Source: Candidatus Sulfopaludibacter sp.
Lineage (GTDB): Bacteria; Acidobacteriota; Terriglobia; Bryobacterales; Bryobacteraceae
Direction of reading: 5' to 3'
DNA: 61,927 nt
Assembly: GCA_031292755.1 (NCBI GenBank)
Contig: JARLGM010000018.1
Coordinates: 1-61,927 of the forward strand
Part shown: in pieces, positions 25,224 to 34,418 of the stretch
Layout: every line of letters begins with the position of its first letter
Position numbering within the stretch: the first letter of the stretch is position 1
Program-made: the position numbers and the translations under genes
Notes under the pieces: generated by a model
What the model was told of the DNA's origin: nothing
The model's database searches: none
What the model saw: only the letters and a program-made list of their open reading frames with translations

Positions 25224-25901
25224 ATGCCATTCGACGTTGTTCTCGTCGATGATCACAAACTGGTCCGCGACGGTGTGAAGACGATTCTGGAACGCGGGAG
25301 CGATTACCGGGTTGTGGGGGAAGCGGAAAACGGTGGCGATGCCGTGCAACTGTGCAAGAAGACCAACCCCGACATTGTTCTGATGGACATCGGGCTACCC
25401 GGAATGAACGGGATTGAGGCCACGACGGAACTGCTGCGTCACTGCCCGAAAGTGAAGGTGGTGATCCTGTCGATGTACGATGACGAGAACTCGGTGGTGA
25501 GCGCGATTCGCAGCGGGGCGCGCGCGTTCGTGCTGAAGAAGGCGTCTTCGACGGAACTGCTGGACGCGCTGCGCACGGTGGCGCGCGGCGGCAGTTACCT
25601 GAGTTCCCAGGTGTCGGACCGGCTGCTGCAACGCATTCAGCGGGGCGATCTGGAGACGCACGACCGGAGCCCGCTGGAATCGCTGTCGCCGCGGGAGTTG
25701 CAGGTGTTGCGGCTGGTGGCCGAGGGAAAGACCAGCAAGGATATCGCGGTGCTGTTGGATTTGGGGCTGCAGACGGTGCGCAGCTATCGTAAGACCATGA
25801 TGAAGAAGCTGGGCGTAAATAACGTGGCGGGGCTGACCCAACTGGCGCTGGCCGCCGGCATCACACACTGGAACAAACCGGATGCAAACTCCGTGGGGTA
25901 A
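25224..25901 (+). CDS. NarL/FixJ-family response regulator
   Basis: 225 residues. ATG 25224 is chosen because GAGGAG lies at 25215-25220; a GTG at 25209 would overlap the kinase. The receiver has VVLVDDHKLVRDG with paired Asp (9-10), the phospho-acceptor Asp in DIVLMDIGLPG (near 54), VVILSMYDD and AFVLKKAS with Lys near 105. The C-terminal LuxR HTH runs LSPRELQVLRLVAEGKTSKDIA (near 155-175) with the VRSYRKTMMKKLGV recognition region. It is the partner of the kinase just upstream. The last 20 bp overlap the amidohydrolase gene. Confidence 0.95.
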   Translation: MPFDVVLVDDHKLVRDGVKTILERGSDYRVVGEAENGGDAVQLCKKTNPDIVLMDIGLPGMNGIEATTELLRHCPKVKVVILSMYDDENSVVSAIRSGARAFVLKKASSTELLDALRTVARGGSYLSSQVSDRLLQRIQRGDLETHDRSPLESLSPRELQVLRLVAEGKTSKDIAVLLDLGLQTVRSYRKTMMKKLGVNNVAGLTQLALAAGITHWNKPDANSVG

Positions 25902-26760
25902 CTGCGACGTCGCCGACGCGCACGTACATTTTTTTTCGCGCCGCTTTCTGGAAGCGCTCGGGTCGCAATGCGGCAAGGACCAGCGCGAGGTGGCGACCGC
26001 GGTGGGGTGGGACTTCCCCGGCAATGCCGAAGAACTGGCGCTGCGCTGGCGCGATGAGCTGGACCAATACGGGGTGGGGCGGGCGGCGCTGATCGCCAGC
26101 GTTCCGGGCGACGAGCCTTCGGTCATCGCCGCGCAGGCGGCGGCGCCCGGGCGCTTTTTCGCCTACGCCATGATCAACCCCCTGGCGCAGGCCACCGTGA
26201 ATCCAAGCTTGAATGCGATTTGCCTGTTTCCCTCCATGCACGGGTATTCGCTGCACGACGAGTGCGTGGATGGGCTGCTGCAGCAGGCATCGGCGCAGCG
26301 GCAGGCGGTTTTCGTGCACCGCGGCGTGCTTACCGTGGGCGTGCGGAAGAAACTGGGGCTGCCTTCGCCGTTCGATATGCGTCACTCCAATCCGCTGGAA
26401 CTGCATGCGGCGGCGCAGCGATATCCGCAGGTGCCGTTCGTGGTGCCGCACTTCGGGGCGGGCTTTCTTCGGGAGGCGCTGATGCTGGCGGATCTCTGTC
26501 CCAACGTCTACCTGGATACTTCCAGCAGCAATTCGTGGATGCGTTACGAGGGTCTGGATCTGAAAACGGTATTTCACCGGGCGATGGACGTTGCGGGGGC
26601 GGGGCGCCTGCTGTTCGGCACGGACTCGTCGTTCTTTCCGCGCGGCTGGAACCACGAGGTGTATGAGGCGCAGACGCGAACCCTGTCCGATATGGGAATC
26701 AGCGCGGCGGACGCGCGGCTCATTCTGGGTGAGAATCTGCAACGGATTTTGGCGGCGTAG
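25882..26760 (+). CDS. metal-dependent amidohydrolase (Amidohydro_2 family)
   Basis: 292 residues, TIM-barrel amidohydrolase of the aminocarboxymuconate decarboxylase/Amidohydro_2 group. HVHFFS near residue 14 supplies the first metal histidines, FVVPHFGAGF (near 190) a third, and LLFGTDSSFFPRGW (near 245) the conserved aspartate. The N-terminus lacks a signal peptide. It starts inside the response-regulator gene (20-bp overlap) and converges with coaX over 41 bp. The substrate is not identifiable. Co-expression with the two-component pair is likely from spacing. Confidence 0.85.
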   Translation: MQTPWGNCDVADAHVHFFSRRFLEALGSQCGKDQREVATAVGWDFPGNAEELALRWRDELDQYGVGRAALIASVPGDEPSVIAAQAAAPGRFFAYAMINPLAQATVNPSLNAICLFPSMHGYSLHDECVDGLLQQASAQRQAVFVHRGVLTVGVRKKLGLPSPFDMRHSNPLELHAAAQRYPQVPFVVPHFGAGFLREALMLADLCPNVYLDTSSSNSWMRYEGLDLKTVFHRAMDVAGAGRLLFGTDSSFFPRGWNHEVYEAQTRTLSDMGISAADARLILGENLQRILAA

Positions 26761-27526
26761 CGGAAAGCTCGACGGCGTGGCGCAGGCCGATGAGCGGGAG
26801 TTCGGGCAGGAAGGCGTCGAACAGGTCCTCTCCTTCAAACAGGCGGCCGAAGCCGCCGGTTCCTAATCTCACCGGCGGTTCCTGGGCGAAGTGGCGCGCG
26901 GTGACCGCGGCGAGGAGCGATCGCACCGCGGCCAGGGTGCCGTAATACAGGCCCGACTGGATGCTCTCCACGGTGGAGCGTCCCAGGATTTCGGCGGGCC
27001 GGACGATCTCCACCACGGGCAGGCGCGCGGTGTTGGATTCCAGCGCCGCCATGGAAGTGTGGATGCCCGGAGTGATGACTCCGCCCAGGTATTCCTTATC
27101 TTTGGTGACGGCGCAGAGCGTGGTGGCGGTGCCGAAATCCACAATCAGGACGTTGCGGCCGGGGTACCGTTCCACCGCGCCGATGGCGTTGGCGATTTTG
27201 TCCGCGCCCACCTCCAGGGGATTGCGGTAGCGGATCTTCAGGCCGGTTTTGACGCCGGGCTGGAGCAGGAACGGGTCCAGCCGGAAGTATTTGCGGAAGC
27301 CGTTGCGGAGGGAGTGAACCACATCCGGCACCACCGAGCAGATGGCTCCGCCGTCTACCTGTTCCGGCGCGACGCCGTTTTCGCGCAGCACGGTGCGGAG
27401 GAACGTGCCGTACTCGTCGGAGGAGGCGCGGATATGAGAGGTGCGGCGGAAGGTGGCCTTCAGTTCGGCGCGATCGAAGACGCCGCCGAAGATCTGGGTA
27501 TTGCCGACATCGAGACAGAGGAGCAT
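26720..27526 (-). CDS. coaX: type III pantothenate kinase
   Basis: 268 residues. CoaX phosphorylates pantothenate in the first committed step of CoA synthesis and is distinct from CoaA. ATP-site DVGNTQI starts at residue 6, a GADKIANA motif is near 107, DFGTATT near 132 and the GVITPGIHTS loop near 150; all expected acidic residues are present. It follows panC by one base, so panB, panC and coaX form a pathway operon running from ketoisovalerate to phosphopantothenate. It overlaps the amidohydrolase gene tail to tail by 41 bp. Confidence 0.96.
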   Translation of the reverse strand: MLLCLDVGNTQIFGGVFDRAELKATFRRTSHIRASSDEYGTFLRTVLRENGVAPEQVDGGAICSVVPDVVHSLRNGFRKYFRLDPFLLQPGVKTGLKIRYRNPLEVGADKIANAIGAVERYPGRNVLIVDFGTATTLCAVTKDKEYLGGVITPGIHTSMAALESNTARLPVVEIVRPAEILGRSTVESIQSGLYYGTLAAVRSLLAAVTARHFAQEPPVRLGTGGFGRLFEGEDLFDAFLPELPLIGLRHAVELSATPPKSVADSHPE

Positions 27527-27527
27527 G

Positions 27528-28322
27528 TTAGATGGGGGTTGGGGATAGGGGTTGGGGATGGGGATTCAGCGGGACGTTATCGATTAAGCGCACGCCTCCG
27601 AGGGTGGCGGCGGCGAAACGGCGGTCCCAGTGGTCTTCCACGTAGTCTACGGTGAAGCCTTCGGCGGCGAGCGTGGCGGATGCCTCGGCGGCTGTGGCGG
27701 CGGTGGTGAGCGCGTGGAAGATCAGTGCCGCCTTTTCACGCGCGGTGTCCGATAGCAGGGCGTTGCGCGAGCTTTCGGCCAGGCCGGAGGCGGCGCGGAC
27801 GGTCGGGCAGGCTACGATTTCGGTGGGAATAAAGAAGTCGCCTGCCATTTCCCGGATGGCCTGGAGCTGTTGAAAATCCTTCTCGCCGAAATAGGCGCGG
27901 CGGGCGCCGGCGAGGTGGAGCAGCTTCATCACGATGGTCATGACGCCTTGCAGAAAACCGGGGCGATGGGCGCCCTCCATCACGCTGGTGAGGCAGCCGG
28001 CTTCGATGCGAAAGCGATAGCCGTTGGGGTACAGCTCGTGCGCGGCGGGCACGAGCACATCATCGACGCCGAGTCGTTCAAGCAGCGCGAGGTCGCGGTC
28101 GAGCGTGCGCGGGTAGCGGTCCAGGTCGCGGGGGTCGTTGAACTGCGAGGGGTTCACGAAAATGCTGGCTACGGCGACCTGGTTTTCGGCGCGGCAACGT
28201 TCCACCAGCGACGCATGCCCGCGGTGCAGGGCTCCCATGGTGGGGACGAAGCCGGCATCCTGTCCGCCGATGGCGCGGCGGCGTTCGGTCCACTGGTCGA
28301 GGCTGCGCCAGACGCGCATCAT
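27528..28322 (-). CDS. panC: pantothenate synthetase
   Basis: 264 residues from ATG 28322, which overlaps the panB stop (ATGA). An upstream extension of the frame is a shadow over panB. PanC joins pantoate and beta-alanine with ATP. FVPTMGALHRGHASL (near 25), SIFVNPSQFN (near 55) and YFGEKDFQQLQ (near 145) are the ATP and pantoate sites. The usual SSRN appears as ESSRNALL. The natural C-terminus VRLIDNVPLN is followed by an unusual tail, PHPQPLSPTPI, encoded by a short C-rich repeat that is a G-quadruplex motif on the opposite strand. Confidence 0.95.
   Translation of the reverse strand: MMRVWRSLDQWTERRRAIGGQDAGFVPTMGALHRGHASLVERCRAENQVAVASIFVNPSQFNDPRDLDRYPRTLDRDLALLERLGVDDVLVPAAHELYPNGYRFRIEAGCLTSVMEGAHRPGFLQGVMTIVMKLLHLAGARRAYFGEKDFQQLQAIREMAGDFFIPTEIVACPTVRAASGLAESSRNALLSDTAREKAALIFHALTTAATAAEASATLAAEGFTVDYVEDHWDRRFAAATLGGVRLIDNVPLNPHPQPLSPTPI
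27534..27563 (+). other. G-quadruplex motif at the panC/coaX junction
   Basis: The plus strand reads G5-TT-G4-ATA-G4-TT-G4-AT-G4, five runs of at least four G with loops of 2-3 nt. This is a textbook stable G-quadruplex. It is the template strand of the pan operon and encodes the extra C-terminal residues of PanC. Confidence 0.8.
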
Positions 28323-29134
28323 TGGTAGCTCTCCTCGCCGGCGGGAAAGGCGCCGCTCTTGATGGCCGCATCGTAACGGCTGATGGCGTCGTGGATGCTG
28401 CCGGCGCCATCCCAGAACGAGCGGACGAACCGGGGCCGGAAGTCCGGGTTCATGCCGAGCAGATCCTGGAGCACCAGGATCTGGCCGTCGCAGGCTGCGC
28501 CGGCTCCGATCCCGATGGTGGGGATGCGCAGGGCGCTGGTGGCCTCGCGGGCGAGGGGCGCGGGAATGCATTCCAGGACGACGGCGAAGGCGCCGAGTTC
28601 CTCCAGCGCCAGAGCCTGGCGGAGGATCTCCCGGCCGGCCTCTTCGCCGCGGCCTTGAATCTTGAATCCGCCATAACTGCGGACGGACTGCGGCTGAAGC
28701 CCGAGGTGGCCCATCACCGGAATGCCGCTTTCGGTCATGCGCCGGATGACGTCCTCGTGACCATCGACGCCTTCGAGTTTCAGGGCGTGGGCGCCGGCGC
28801 TCATCAGCGCCTGTGCGGCGTCAAGCGCCGCGGGAATGCCCTTGCGATACGAGAGGAAGGGCAGGTCGGCGACGAGGAACTTGCCGGGCGCGCCGCGCGA
28901 GACAGCCTCGGTGTGGAGGCGCATGAGGTCCACCGTGGCGGAAAGCGTGGAAGGGTGGCCGTACATCACCATGGCGACGCTATCGCCCACCAGGATGCCG
29001 TCGATAGCGGTTTCGGAGAGCAGGCGCGCGAAGGAGTAGTCGTAGCAGGTCACCATGGAAAGCCTGCGGGCGGCTGCTTTGGCGTAGAGAAAATCGTTGG
29101 CCGATGCGGCGGGTTGGAGCAGATTATCGAGCAT
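28319..29134 (-). CDS. panB: 3-methyl-2-oxobutanoate hydroxymethyltransferase
   Basis: 271 residues, the ketopantoate-forming aldolase-like TIM barrel. SMVTCYDYSFARLL (near 26), the metal Asp in LVGDSVAMVMYGH (near 47), FLVADLPFLSY (near 85), ALKLEGVDG (near 118), GHLGLQPQSV with the catalytic region near 145 and ECIPAPLA near 185 are all in place. Length is normal. It opens the panB-panC-coaX operon. Upstream lies a 178-bp gap with a TACAAT hexamer on the minus strand but no good -35, so the promoter is not defined. Confidence 0.96.
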   Translation of the reverse strand: MLDNLLQPAASANDFLYAKAAARRLSMVTCYDYSFARLLSETAIDGILVGDSVAMVMYGHPSTLSATVDLMRLHTEAVSRGAPGKFLVADLPFLSYRKGIPAALDAAQALMSAGAHALKLEGVDGHEDVIRRMTESGIPVMGHLGLQPQSVRSYGGFKIQGRGEEAGREILRQALALEELGAFAVVLECIPAPLAREATSALRIPTIGIGAGAACDGQILVLQDLLGMNPDFRPRFVRSFWDGAGSIHDAISRYDAAIKSGAFPAGEESYQ

Positions 29135-29261
29135 AGCCTTGGTACCTGTCAGACGTCGATCAAGTCCCGGACTTACATGCAGCCTGAAAAAGGCGGCGAG
29201 AGTTCGAGTCGCTGCGTTTCCGTCAGCGCTACTTGGATTGTATCAGGGAAGAATGCCGATG

Positions 29262-29298
29262 CGATAAAACGACAGGCGACAAAACGCGATCGCCTGTC
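29262..29298 (-). terminator. intrinsic terminator of the aminotransferase gene
   Basis: GACAGGCGA (29271-29279) and TCGCCTGTC (29290-29298) form a perfect 9-bp stem with a 10-nt loop, 14 nt past the aminotransferase stop. On the minus strand it is followed by GTTTTATC, a short T-tract. It separates that gene from panB. Confidence 0.65.
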
Positions 29299-29312
29299 CC
29301 ACGTTTCTGCGA

Positions 29313-30431
29313 TCAGGCCTTCAGCGCTTCCGCCAAAGCTTCCAGGATGAAGGCGACGTTGTCTTCGGTGGAACCGTAGCCCATCGTTCCGATGCGGAAG
29401 ACTTTGCCGGCGAGGGGACCGAAGCCGCCGGCGATTTCGATGCCGCGATTCTGAAGGAGCCAGTTGCGGACCTTGGCGTCATCCACGCCATCGGGCACGC
29501 GCGGCGTGTTGAGGGTCCACAGGCGGTCGGCGGGATTCTGCACGTGCATGCAGAGGCCCATGGCCTCGATGCCCTTGACGAACGCCTGGTGATTGCGCCG
29601 ATGCCGCTCCCAGCGCGCTTCGCGTCCCTCTTCGGCGATGATGGCGAGGCCTTCTCGCAGGGCATAAAAGAGCGTGGCCGAAGCGGTGTGGTGGTACTTG
29701 TGACCGGTGTAGAAGCTGTCCAGCAACTGGAGATCGAGATACCAGGATTGCACGGGAGTTTTGCGGGCCTTGAGGCGGTCGAGAGCGCGCGGGGAGACGG
29801 TCATGGGCGCGAGTCCGGGCGGGCAGCCGAGACCTTTCTGGGTGCAACTGTAGGCGATATCGATGCCGTTGTCGTCTACCAGCACGGGCATGCCGCCGAG
29901 TGAAGTGACGCAATCGGCGATGGTCACGGCATCGGCTTCATGGGCCGCTTCGCAGATGGGTTTGGCCTGGTTAAACATGCCGGTGGAAGTTTCGGCTTGC
30001 ACAAACGCCACCACCTGCGGGCGTTCGCGCCTGATGAATTCGCGAGCTTCCTGTGGGTCGTAGGGCTCGCCCCACGCCTTGGCGAGGCGTACGACTTCCC
30101 CGCCCTGCCGTTTGGCCATCTCGCCCAGGCGGTCGGCGAAGAATCCGTTGGAGAGAAGCGCGAACTTCGTGCCGGGCCCGGTGAAGTTGGCGACGGCGGT
30201 TTCCATGCCCGCGCTGCCGGTACCCGATACGGCAAGGTTGAACTGGTTGCCGGTGGAATAGGCATATCCCAGAAGCGAGCGGATCTCATCGGCCACCTGG
30301 AAGAAGAAGGGATCCAGGTGACCCACTACGTTCTGCGACATGGCGGCATAGACCCGGGGAGCCACCATGCTGGGTCCGGGACCGAACAGCAGGCGTTTCG
30401 GCGCCTGCAAGGGAGGATAGGTTTGGGGCAT
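29313..30431 (-). CDS. class V aminotransferase (alanine/serine-glyoxylate type)
   Basis: 372 residues of the PLP fold-type I, class V group. LLFGPGPSMVAPRV opens the fold; SGTGSAGMETAVANF near 70 holds the cofactor phosphate; VTSLGGMPVLVDD gives the Asp/pyridine contact; SCTQKGLGCPPG near 200 contains the Schiff-base lysine. C-terminal RIGTMGYGSTEDNV matches serine-glyoxylate and alanine-glyoxylate transaminases. It probably transfers amino groups from serine or alanine to glyoxylate. A role next to glyA-type serine metabolism is possible, but the two genes are 15 kb apart. Divergent from the next gene across 25 bp. Confidence 0.9.
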   Translation of the reverse strand: MPQTYPPLQAPKRLLFGPGPSMVAPRVYAAMSQNVVGHLDPFFFQVADEIRSLLGYAYSTGNQFNLAVSGTGSAGMETAVANFTGPGTKFALLSNGFFADRLGEMAKRQGGEVVRLAKAWGEPYDPQEAREFIRRERPQVVAFVQAETSTGMFNQAKPICEAAHEADAVTIADCVTSLGGMPVLVDDNGIDIAYSCTQKGLGCPPGLAPMTVSPRALDRLKARKTPVQSWYLDLQLLDSFYTGHKYHHTASATLFYALREGLAIIAEEGREARWERHRRNHQAFVKGIEAMGLCMHVQNPADRLWTLNTPRVPDGVDDAKVRNWLLQNRGIEIAGGFGPLAGKVFRIGTMGYGSTEDNVAFILEALAEALKA

Positions 30432-30456
30432 AAACGATTAGTGTAACCTTGTTGCG

Positions 30457-32013
30457 ATGGTCAAATTGGTTCTGGCGATGCTGGCGGCGCTGGCTGCACA
30501 GGCGGCCGATTACGACATATTGATTCGCAATGCCCGGGTGATCGATGGCAGCGGCAACGCCTGGTTCCGCGCCGATGTGGCGGTGAAGGATGGGCGCATC
30601 GCCGCCGTGGGCCGTCTGTCCGGCGCGAGCGCGGACCGCACGATCGACGCCCGCGAGCGCGTGGTCACCCCGGGATTCATCGACGTGCACACGCACGTGG
30701 AAGGCGGCGTGGAGCGGAATCCGCGCGGCGACAATTTCCTGCTGGACGGCGTGACCACGGTGATCACGGGCAATTGCGGTGGGTCGGAGCTGAACCTGTC
30801 GGCGTGGTTCGACAAGCTGGAAAAGCTGGGGCTGGGACTGAACGTGGCGTCGCTGGTGGGTCACAATACGGTGCGGCGCGAGGTGATGGGGACGGCCAAC
30901 CGGCTGGCCACGCCCGATGAGATTCGCAAGATGCAGGGCCTGGTGGATCGGGCCATGCGCGAGGGGGCCGTGGGCTTCTCGACCGGGCTGGAATACGTGC
31001 CGGGCACGTATTCGAACACCGCGGAGGTGGTGGCGCTGGCCAAGGCCGCGGCGGCGCGCGGCGGTGTGTACACCAGCCACATGCGCGACGAGGGCATCCA
31101 CGAAATCGAAGCTATTACGGAAGCGGTAAACGTGGGCAAGGAAGCCGGGATGCCGGTGGAGATCTCGCACCTGAAGATCGACCGCCGCAGCGTGTGGGGG
31201 GCAAGCGATCAATCGCTGGCACTGATCGAACGGTACCGGCGGGAGGGCGTGGACGTGGTGGTGGACCAGTATCCGTACGATCGCGCCGCCACCAACCTGG
31301 GGATCCGGCTGCCCACGTGGGCGCTGGCGGAGGGGAAGATCAAGGAGCGGCTGGCCGAGCCGGCGACGCGACAGAAGATCGCCGCGGAAATGAAGCAGAA
31401 CCTGGTGGAAATGGGCGAGCCGGATTACGGCTTTGCCACGGTGGCGCGCTTCACGCCCAACGCGGCGTACGAAGGCAAGACGATTCCCGGCGTCAGCGCG
31501 GCGATGGGGCACGCGCCGGGCCTGGACGGGCAGATTGCAGCGATATTCGAGTTAATGAATGCCGGCGGGGCGTCCATGATTTACCGGCTGATGGGAGACG
31601 TGGATATCGACCGGATTATGCGCTACCCCTTCACGGCGATTGCGAGCGATGGCGGCGTGACGGAGTTGGGGGTGGGCAATCCGCACCCGCGTTCGTACGG
31701 CACCAACGCGCGGGTGCTGGGGGAGTATGTGCGGTCGCGCGGCGTGCTCACCCTGGAGGACGCGATCCGGCGGATGACCTCGCTGCCGGCGCGCACATTC
31801 AGCCTGCGGGATCGCGGACAGGTGCGGGAGGGCATGGCGGCGGACCTGCTGGTGTTCGATCCGGCGCGGGTGGAGGATAAGGCCACTTTCGTCAATCCCC
31901 ATCAGTATTCGGTGGGGTTCGATTTCGTGCTGGTCAACGGCAGGATCGCGGTGGACGACGGGAAACTGACCACCGCCCGCGGCGGGCGCACGCTGCGCCA
32001 CGGGGACAAATAG
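30457..32013 (+). CDS. secreted D-aminoacylase / N-acyl-D-amino-acid deacylase-like amidohydrolase
   Basis: 518 residues with a signal peptide (MVKLVLAMLAALAAQAAD). The amidohydrolase core has DILIRNARVIDGSGN, then PGFIDVHTHVEGG with the HxH metal pair (near 75), GVTTVITGNCGGSE, the metal Glu/Cys region, TSHMRDEG with a His near 208 and EISHLKID near 235, and AIASDGGVTE with the catalytic Asp near 395. The C-terminal beta segment returns the strand closing the composite domain. It would release D-amino acids, or hydrolyse related N-acyl or cyclic amides, in the periplasm. Confidence 0.88.
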   Translation: MVKLVLAMLAALAAQAADYDILIRNARVIDGSGNAWFRADVAVKDGRIAAVGRLSGASADRTIDARERVVTPGFIDVHTHVEGGVERNPRGDNFLLDGVTTVITGNCGGSELNLSAWFDKLEKLGLGLNVASLVGHNTVRREVMGTANRLATPDEIRKMQGLVDRAMREGAVGFSTGLEYVPGTYSNTAEVVALAKAAAARGGVYTSHMRDEGIHEIEAITEAVNVGKEAGMPVEISHLKIDRRSVWGASDQSLALIERYRREGVDVVVDQYPYDRAATNLGIRLPTWALAEGKIKERLAEPATRQKIAAEMKQNLVEMGEPDYGFATVARFTPNAAYEGKTIPGVSAAMGHAPGLDGQIAAIFELMNAGGASMIYRLMGDVDIDRIMRYPFTAIASDGGVTELGVGNPHPRSYGTNARVLGEYVRSRGVLTLEDAIRRMTSLPARTFSLRDRGQVREGMAADLLVFDPARVEDKATFVNPHQYSVGFDFVLVNGRIAVDDGKLTTARGGRTLRHGDK

Positions 32014-32042
32014 TCCGGTGGACGACGGAAGCCGGTGTGGTA

Positions 32043-34418
32043 CTAGCCGATCTTCTGAATCTGCTCCTGGATCTGGTCGCGCTCGGCTTTGGGCGGATTG
32101 TCCTTGAGGGCGGTCTGGAACTCGCGGAGGGCGGCAGGCTTGTCGCCCTTCTGCGCCAGGGCCACCCCCAGATGGTACCGATAGGTGGAGGCGTGCGGCT
32201 GTTTGTTCACCAGATCGCGGAAGGTATCGATGGCGCTGTCGGCCATGCCCTTCTTCAGATAGATCCAGCCGATCGTATCGGACACCTCGGCCAGGTTCGG
32301 GTACAACTGCTTGGCCTTTTGAGCCATGGTCATCGCGCTATTGAGGTCGCCGCCGTGCTCGGCCAGGATGAAGGCTGCGTTGTTCAGCAACACGCCGTTG
32401 TTCGGATCCATCTTGATGGTGGCTTGATAGACCTGTTCGGCATCGGTCCACCGGCCGGCGTTATCCAGCACCAGGGCCAGCGTCCCCAGAATGCCAGGGT
32501 CCTCCGGTAGCACTTCGCGTGCCTTCTGCAAGTACGCGATGGCGTTCTGCGGATCCCCTTTGAGGCGGTAGGTTTCGCCGATGCGCAACAGCAGATTGCC
32601 GCGCTTTTTGGAGGTTTTGTCGAGAGAGTCGAGTGCCCTTTGGAAATCGGCGATGCCTTCATCGAACCTTCCGGCGCGGACGGAGATGTTGCCGAGTTGC
32701 GTCACCAGGTCCATGTTGGTGGGCGATTTATCCGATTCGGTTTTCAACAGCTTCAGCGCGTCGTCGGTCTTGTGCTGGGCCATATCGGTTTCCACCATGC
32801 CCATCAAGCCGCGCGGATTGGTCGGGTTCAGCTCATAAGTTTTGCGGAAAGCAGTGTCGGCGTCTTTGAATTTGGCTTCCGCGAGATCCAGTACGCCGAG
32901 TTGGAAGTAGACGTCGGGCGAGCTGGGGTTGGCCTTCAGCATGGAGTCCAACAACAGGCGGGAATCGCCATATTTCTTCTGGCCCATCATGACGGCCGAT
33001 TGAGTCAGCTTGGCGGTGTTGTTATTGGGATCGATGGCAAGAATCTGCTGGGCAGCCTTCATCGCGGAATCTAATTCGTTCCGCAACAACAGCAGTTGGG
33101 CCAGCGCAACGCGGGCCGGGATATAGTCCGGGCGCTGTTCAATGACCTTGGTGAATGCCTGGCGGGCCTGTTCCGGTTGATTGTTCATGGCGTACGCGCG
33201 ACCCAGGTTAAAGCGGGCCACAAAATTATCGGGAGCGCGCGTGACCACAGACTGCAACTCCGTCAGGGCTCTCGAAATCTCGCCTTTATCGAGCAGGAGG
33301 CTGGCTGCCAAACCCTTGGCGTCACTATCGTTGGGGTTTTCTTTCAGCAACTGCTGGTTCACGTCCGCGGCTTCGGCCCGCTTGCCCTGACGCATGAGGA
33401 CTTCGATCTTGCGCTTCTGGTATTCGGGCCTTCGCTTGGCGTCTTTGTCTTTCTGAAGCCCTTCGTTATATTCCCGGATAGCCGAGTCGCCATCGCCCAA
33501 CCGCAGGTAGAAGTCACCCACCTTCAGGTAGGCCTCTGGATAATCCTTGGCATGGCTCTTGATGTCCTGGAGAACTTTGACCATGTCGTCGCGGCGATGC
33601 AGCACGGCGTAGTGCGCCGCGAGAGCCGTGAGGAACGAGTATTGTTTGGGGTTATTCTGTGCGGCCAGCTTGAGAACTTTCTCCCCCTCGTCAGGCTTGT
33701 TCTGGAATATGAAGAGTTTGTAAAGCTCGGAGTAGGCCACCTGGAGATTCTTGTCCCGGTCAAGCACCTGACGATAAAGCTGCTCGGCGCCGGCGAAATC
33801 ACCGGCCGATGCCATGGTGCGGGCGAGTTGCATTTGCACACTCACTTCGCCGGGCTTAATGGATTCAGCCTTGCGATATTCGGACATGGCTAAATCGGTC
33901 TGGCGTTTGAGCTCGTCTTTGTTCGCAGTCTGGAAGGCCTGGAGGGCGTGAATAAATGCCAGATCGCCCTTGAGTCGATGCCCGTCCCACGAATTGGGGT
34001 AGCGAGCCAATATATCCTTGACGTTCTGATCCACCTCACCCAGCAATTGGGGATCCCGCGAACCAGCCATATAGATTTCCGAGAGCTTCACCACGGAATC
34101 CCAATGGGCTGCCACCACCGCCGGAGCAGGATCGTTCGGCTTGTTGAGTTCGACGGACCGGCGCAAAGAGTTAATGGCCGGCGAAATCTGGCCGAGCTGA
34201 ATTTGCGCCAATGCCAGCTTGTAATAGGCCGGACCATACCGCTTGTCCTTTTCCAGGGCATTCCGGTACATAATCATGGCAGCTTTGTAATTCTGTTTGT
34301 CGAAGTACTTGTTGCCGGTATCCAGGTAATGCTTCTTGGCGACGTTCGGGTCGCGCGAACACGAGATGAAACTCGCAAGTACGAACAAAACCAGCGAAAG
34401 TACACGAATCGAACGCAT
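32043..34418 (-). CDS. large TPR-repeat lipoprotein
   Basis: 791 residues. The N-terminus LSLVLFVLASFISCSRD is a lipoprotein signal with Cys near 20, although Phe at -3 is not ideal. The rest is a long superhelix of about 15-20 tetratricopeptide repeats (A-x-x-x-Y/F and P at the turn recur, for example YFDKQNYKAAMIMYRNAL, KDKRYGPAYYKLALAQIQLG). It resembles PrsT-like export-associated TPR lipoproteins in length and layout, but the cognate exosortase genes are absent here. ATG 34418 has a strong GAGGAG. A 13-bp dyad CTTACA-C-TGTAAG lies just upstream (34435-34447). Confidence 0.88.
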   Translation of the reverse strand: MRSIRVLSLVLFVLASFISCSRDPNVAKKHYLDTGNKYFDKQNYKAAMIMYRNALEKDKRYGPAYYKLALAQIQLGQISPAINSLRRSVELNKPNDPAPAVVAAHWDSVVKLSEIYMAGSRDPQLLGEVDQNVKDILARYPNSWDGHRLKGDLAFIHALQAFQTANKDELKRQTDLAMSEYRKAESIKPGEVSVQMQLARTMASAGDFAGAEQLYRQVLDRDKNLQVAYSELYKLFIFQNKPDEGEKVLKLAAQNNPKQYSFLTALAAHYAVLHRRDDMVKVLQDIKSHAKDYPEAYLKVGDFYLRLGDGDSAIREYNEGLQKDKDAKRRPEYQKRKIEVLMRQGKRAEAADVNQQLLKENPNDSDAKGLAASLLLDKGEISRALTELQSVVTRAPDNFVARFNLGRAYAMNNQPEQARQAFTKVIEQRPDYIPARVALAQLLLLRNELDSAMKAAQQILAIDPNNNTAKLTQSAVMMGQKKYGDSRLLLDSMLKANPSSPDVYFQLGVLDLAEAKFKDADTAFRKTYELNPTNPRGLMGMVETDMAQHKTDDALKLLKTESDKSPTNMDLVTQLGNISVRAGRFDEGIADFQRALDSLDKTSKKRGNLLLRIGETYRLKGDPQNAIAYLQKAREVLPEDPGILGTLALVLDNAGRWTDAEQVYQATIKMDPNNGVLLNNAAFILAEHGGDLNSAMTMAQKAKQLYPNLAEVSDTIGWIYLKKGMADSAIDTFRDLVNKQPHASTYRYHLGVALAQKGDKPAALREFQTALKDNPPKAERDQIQEQIQKIG

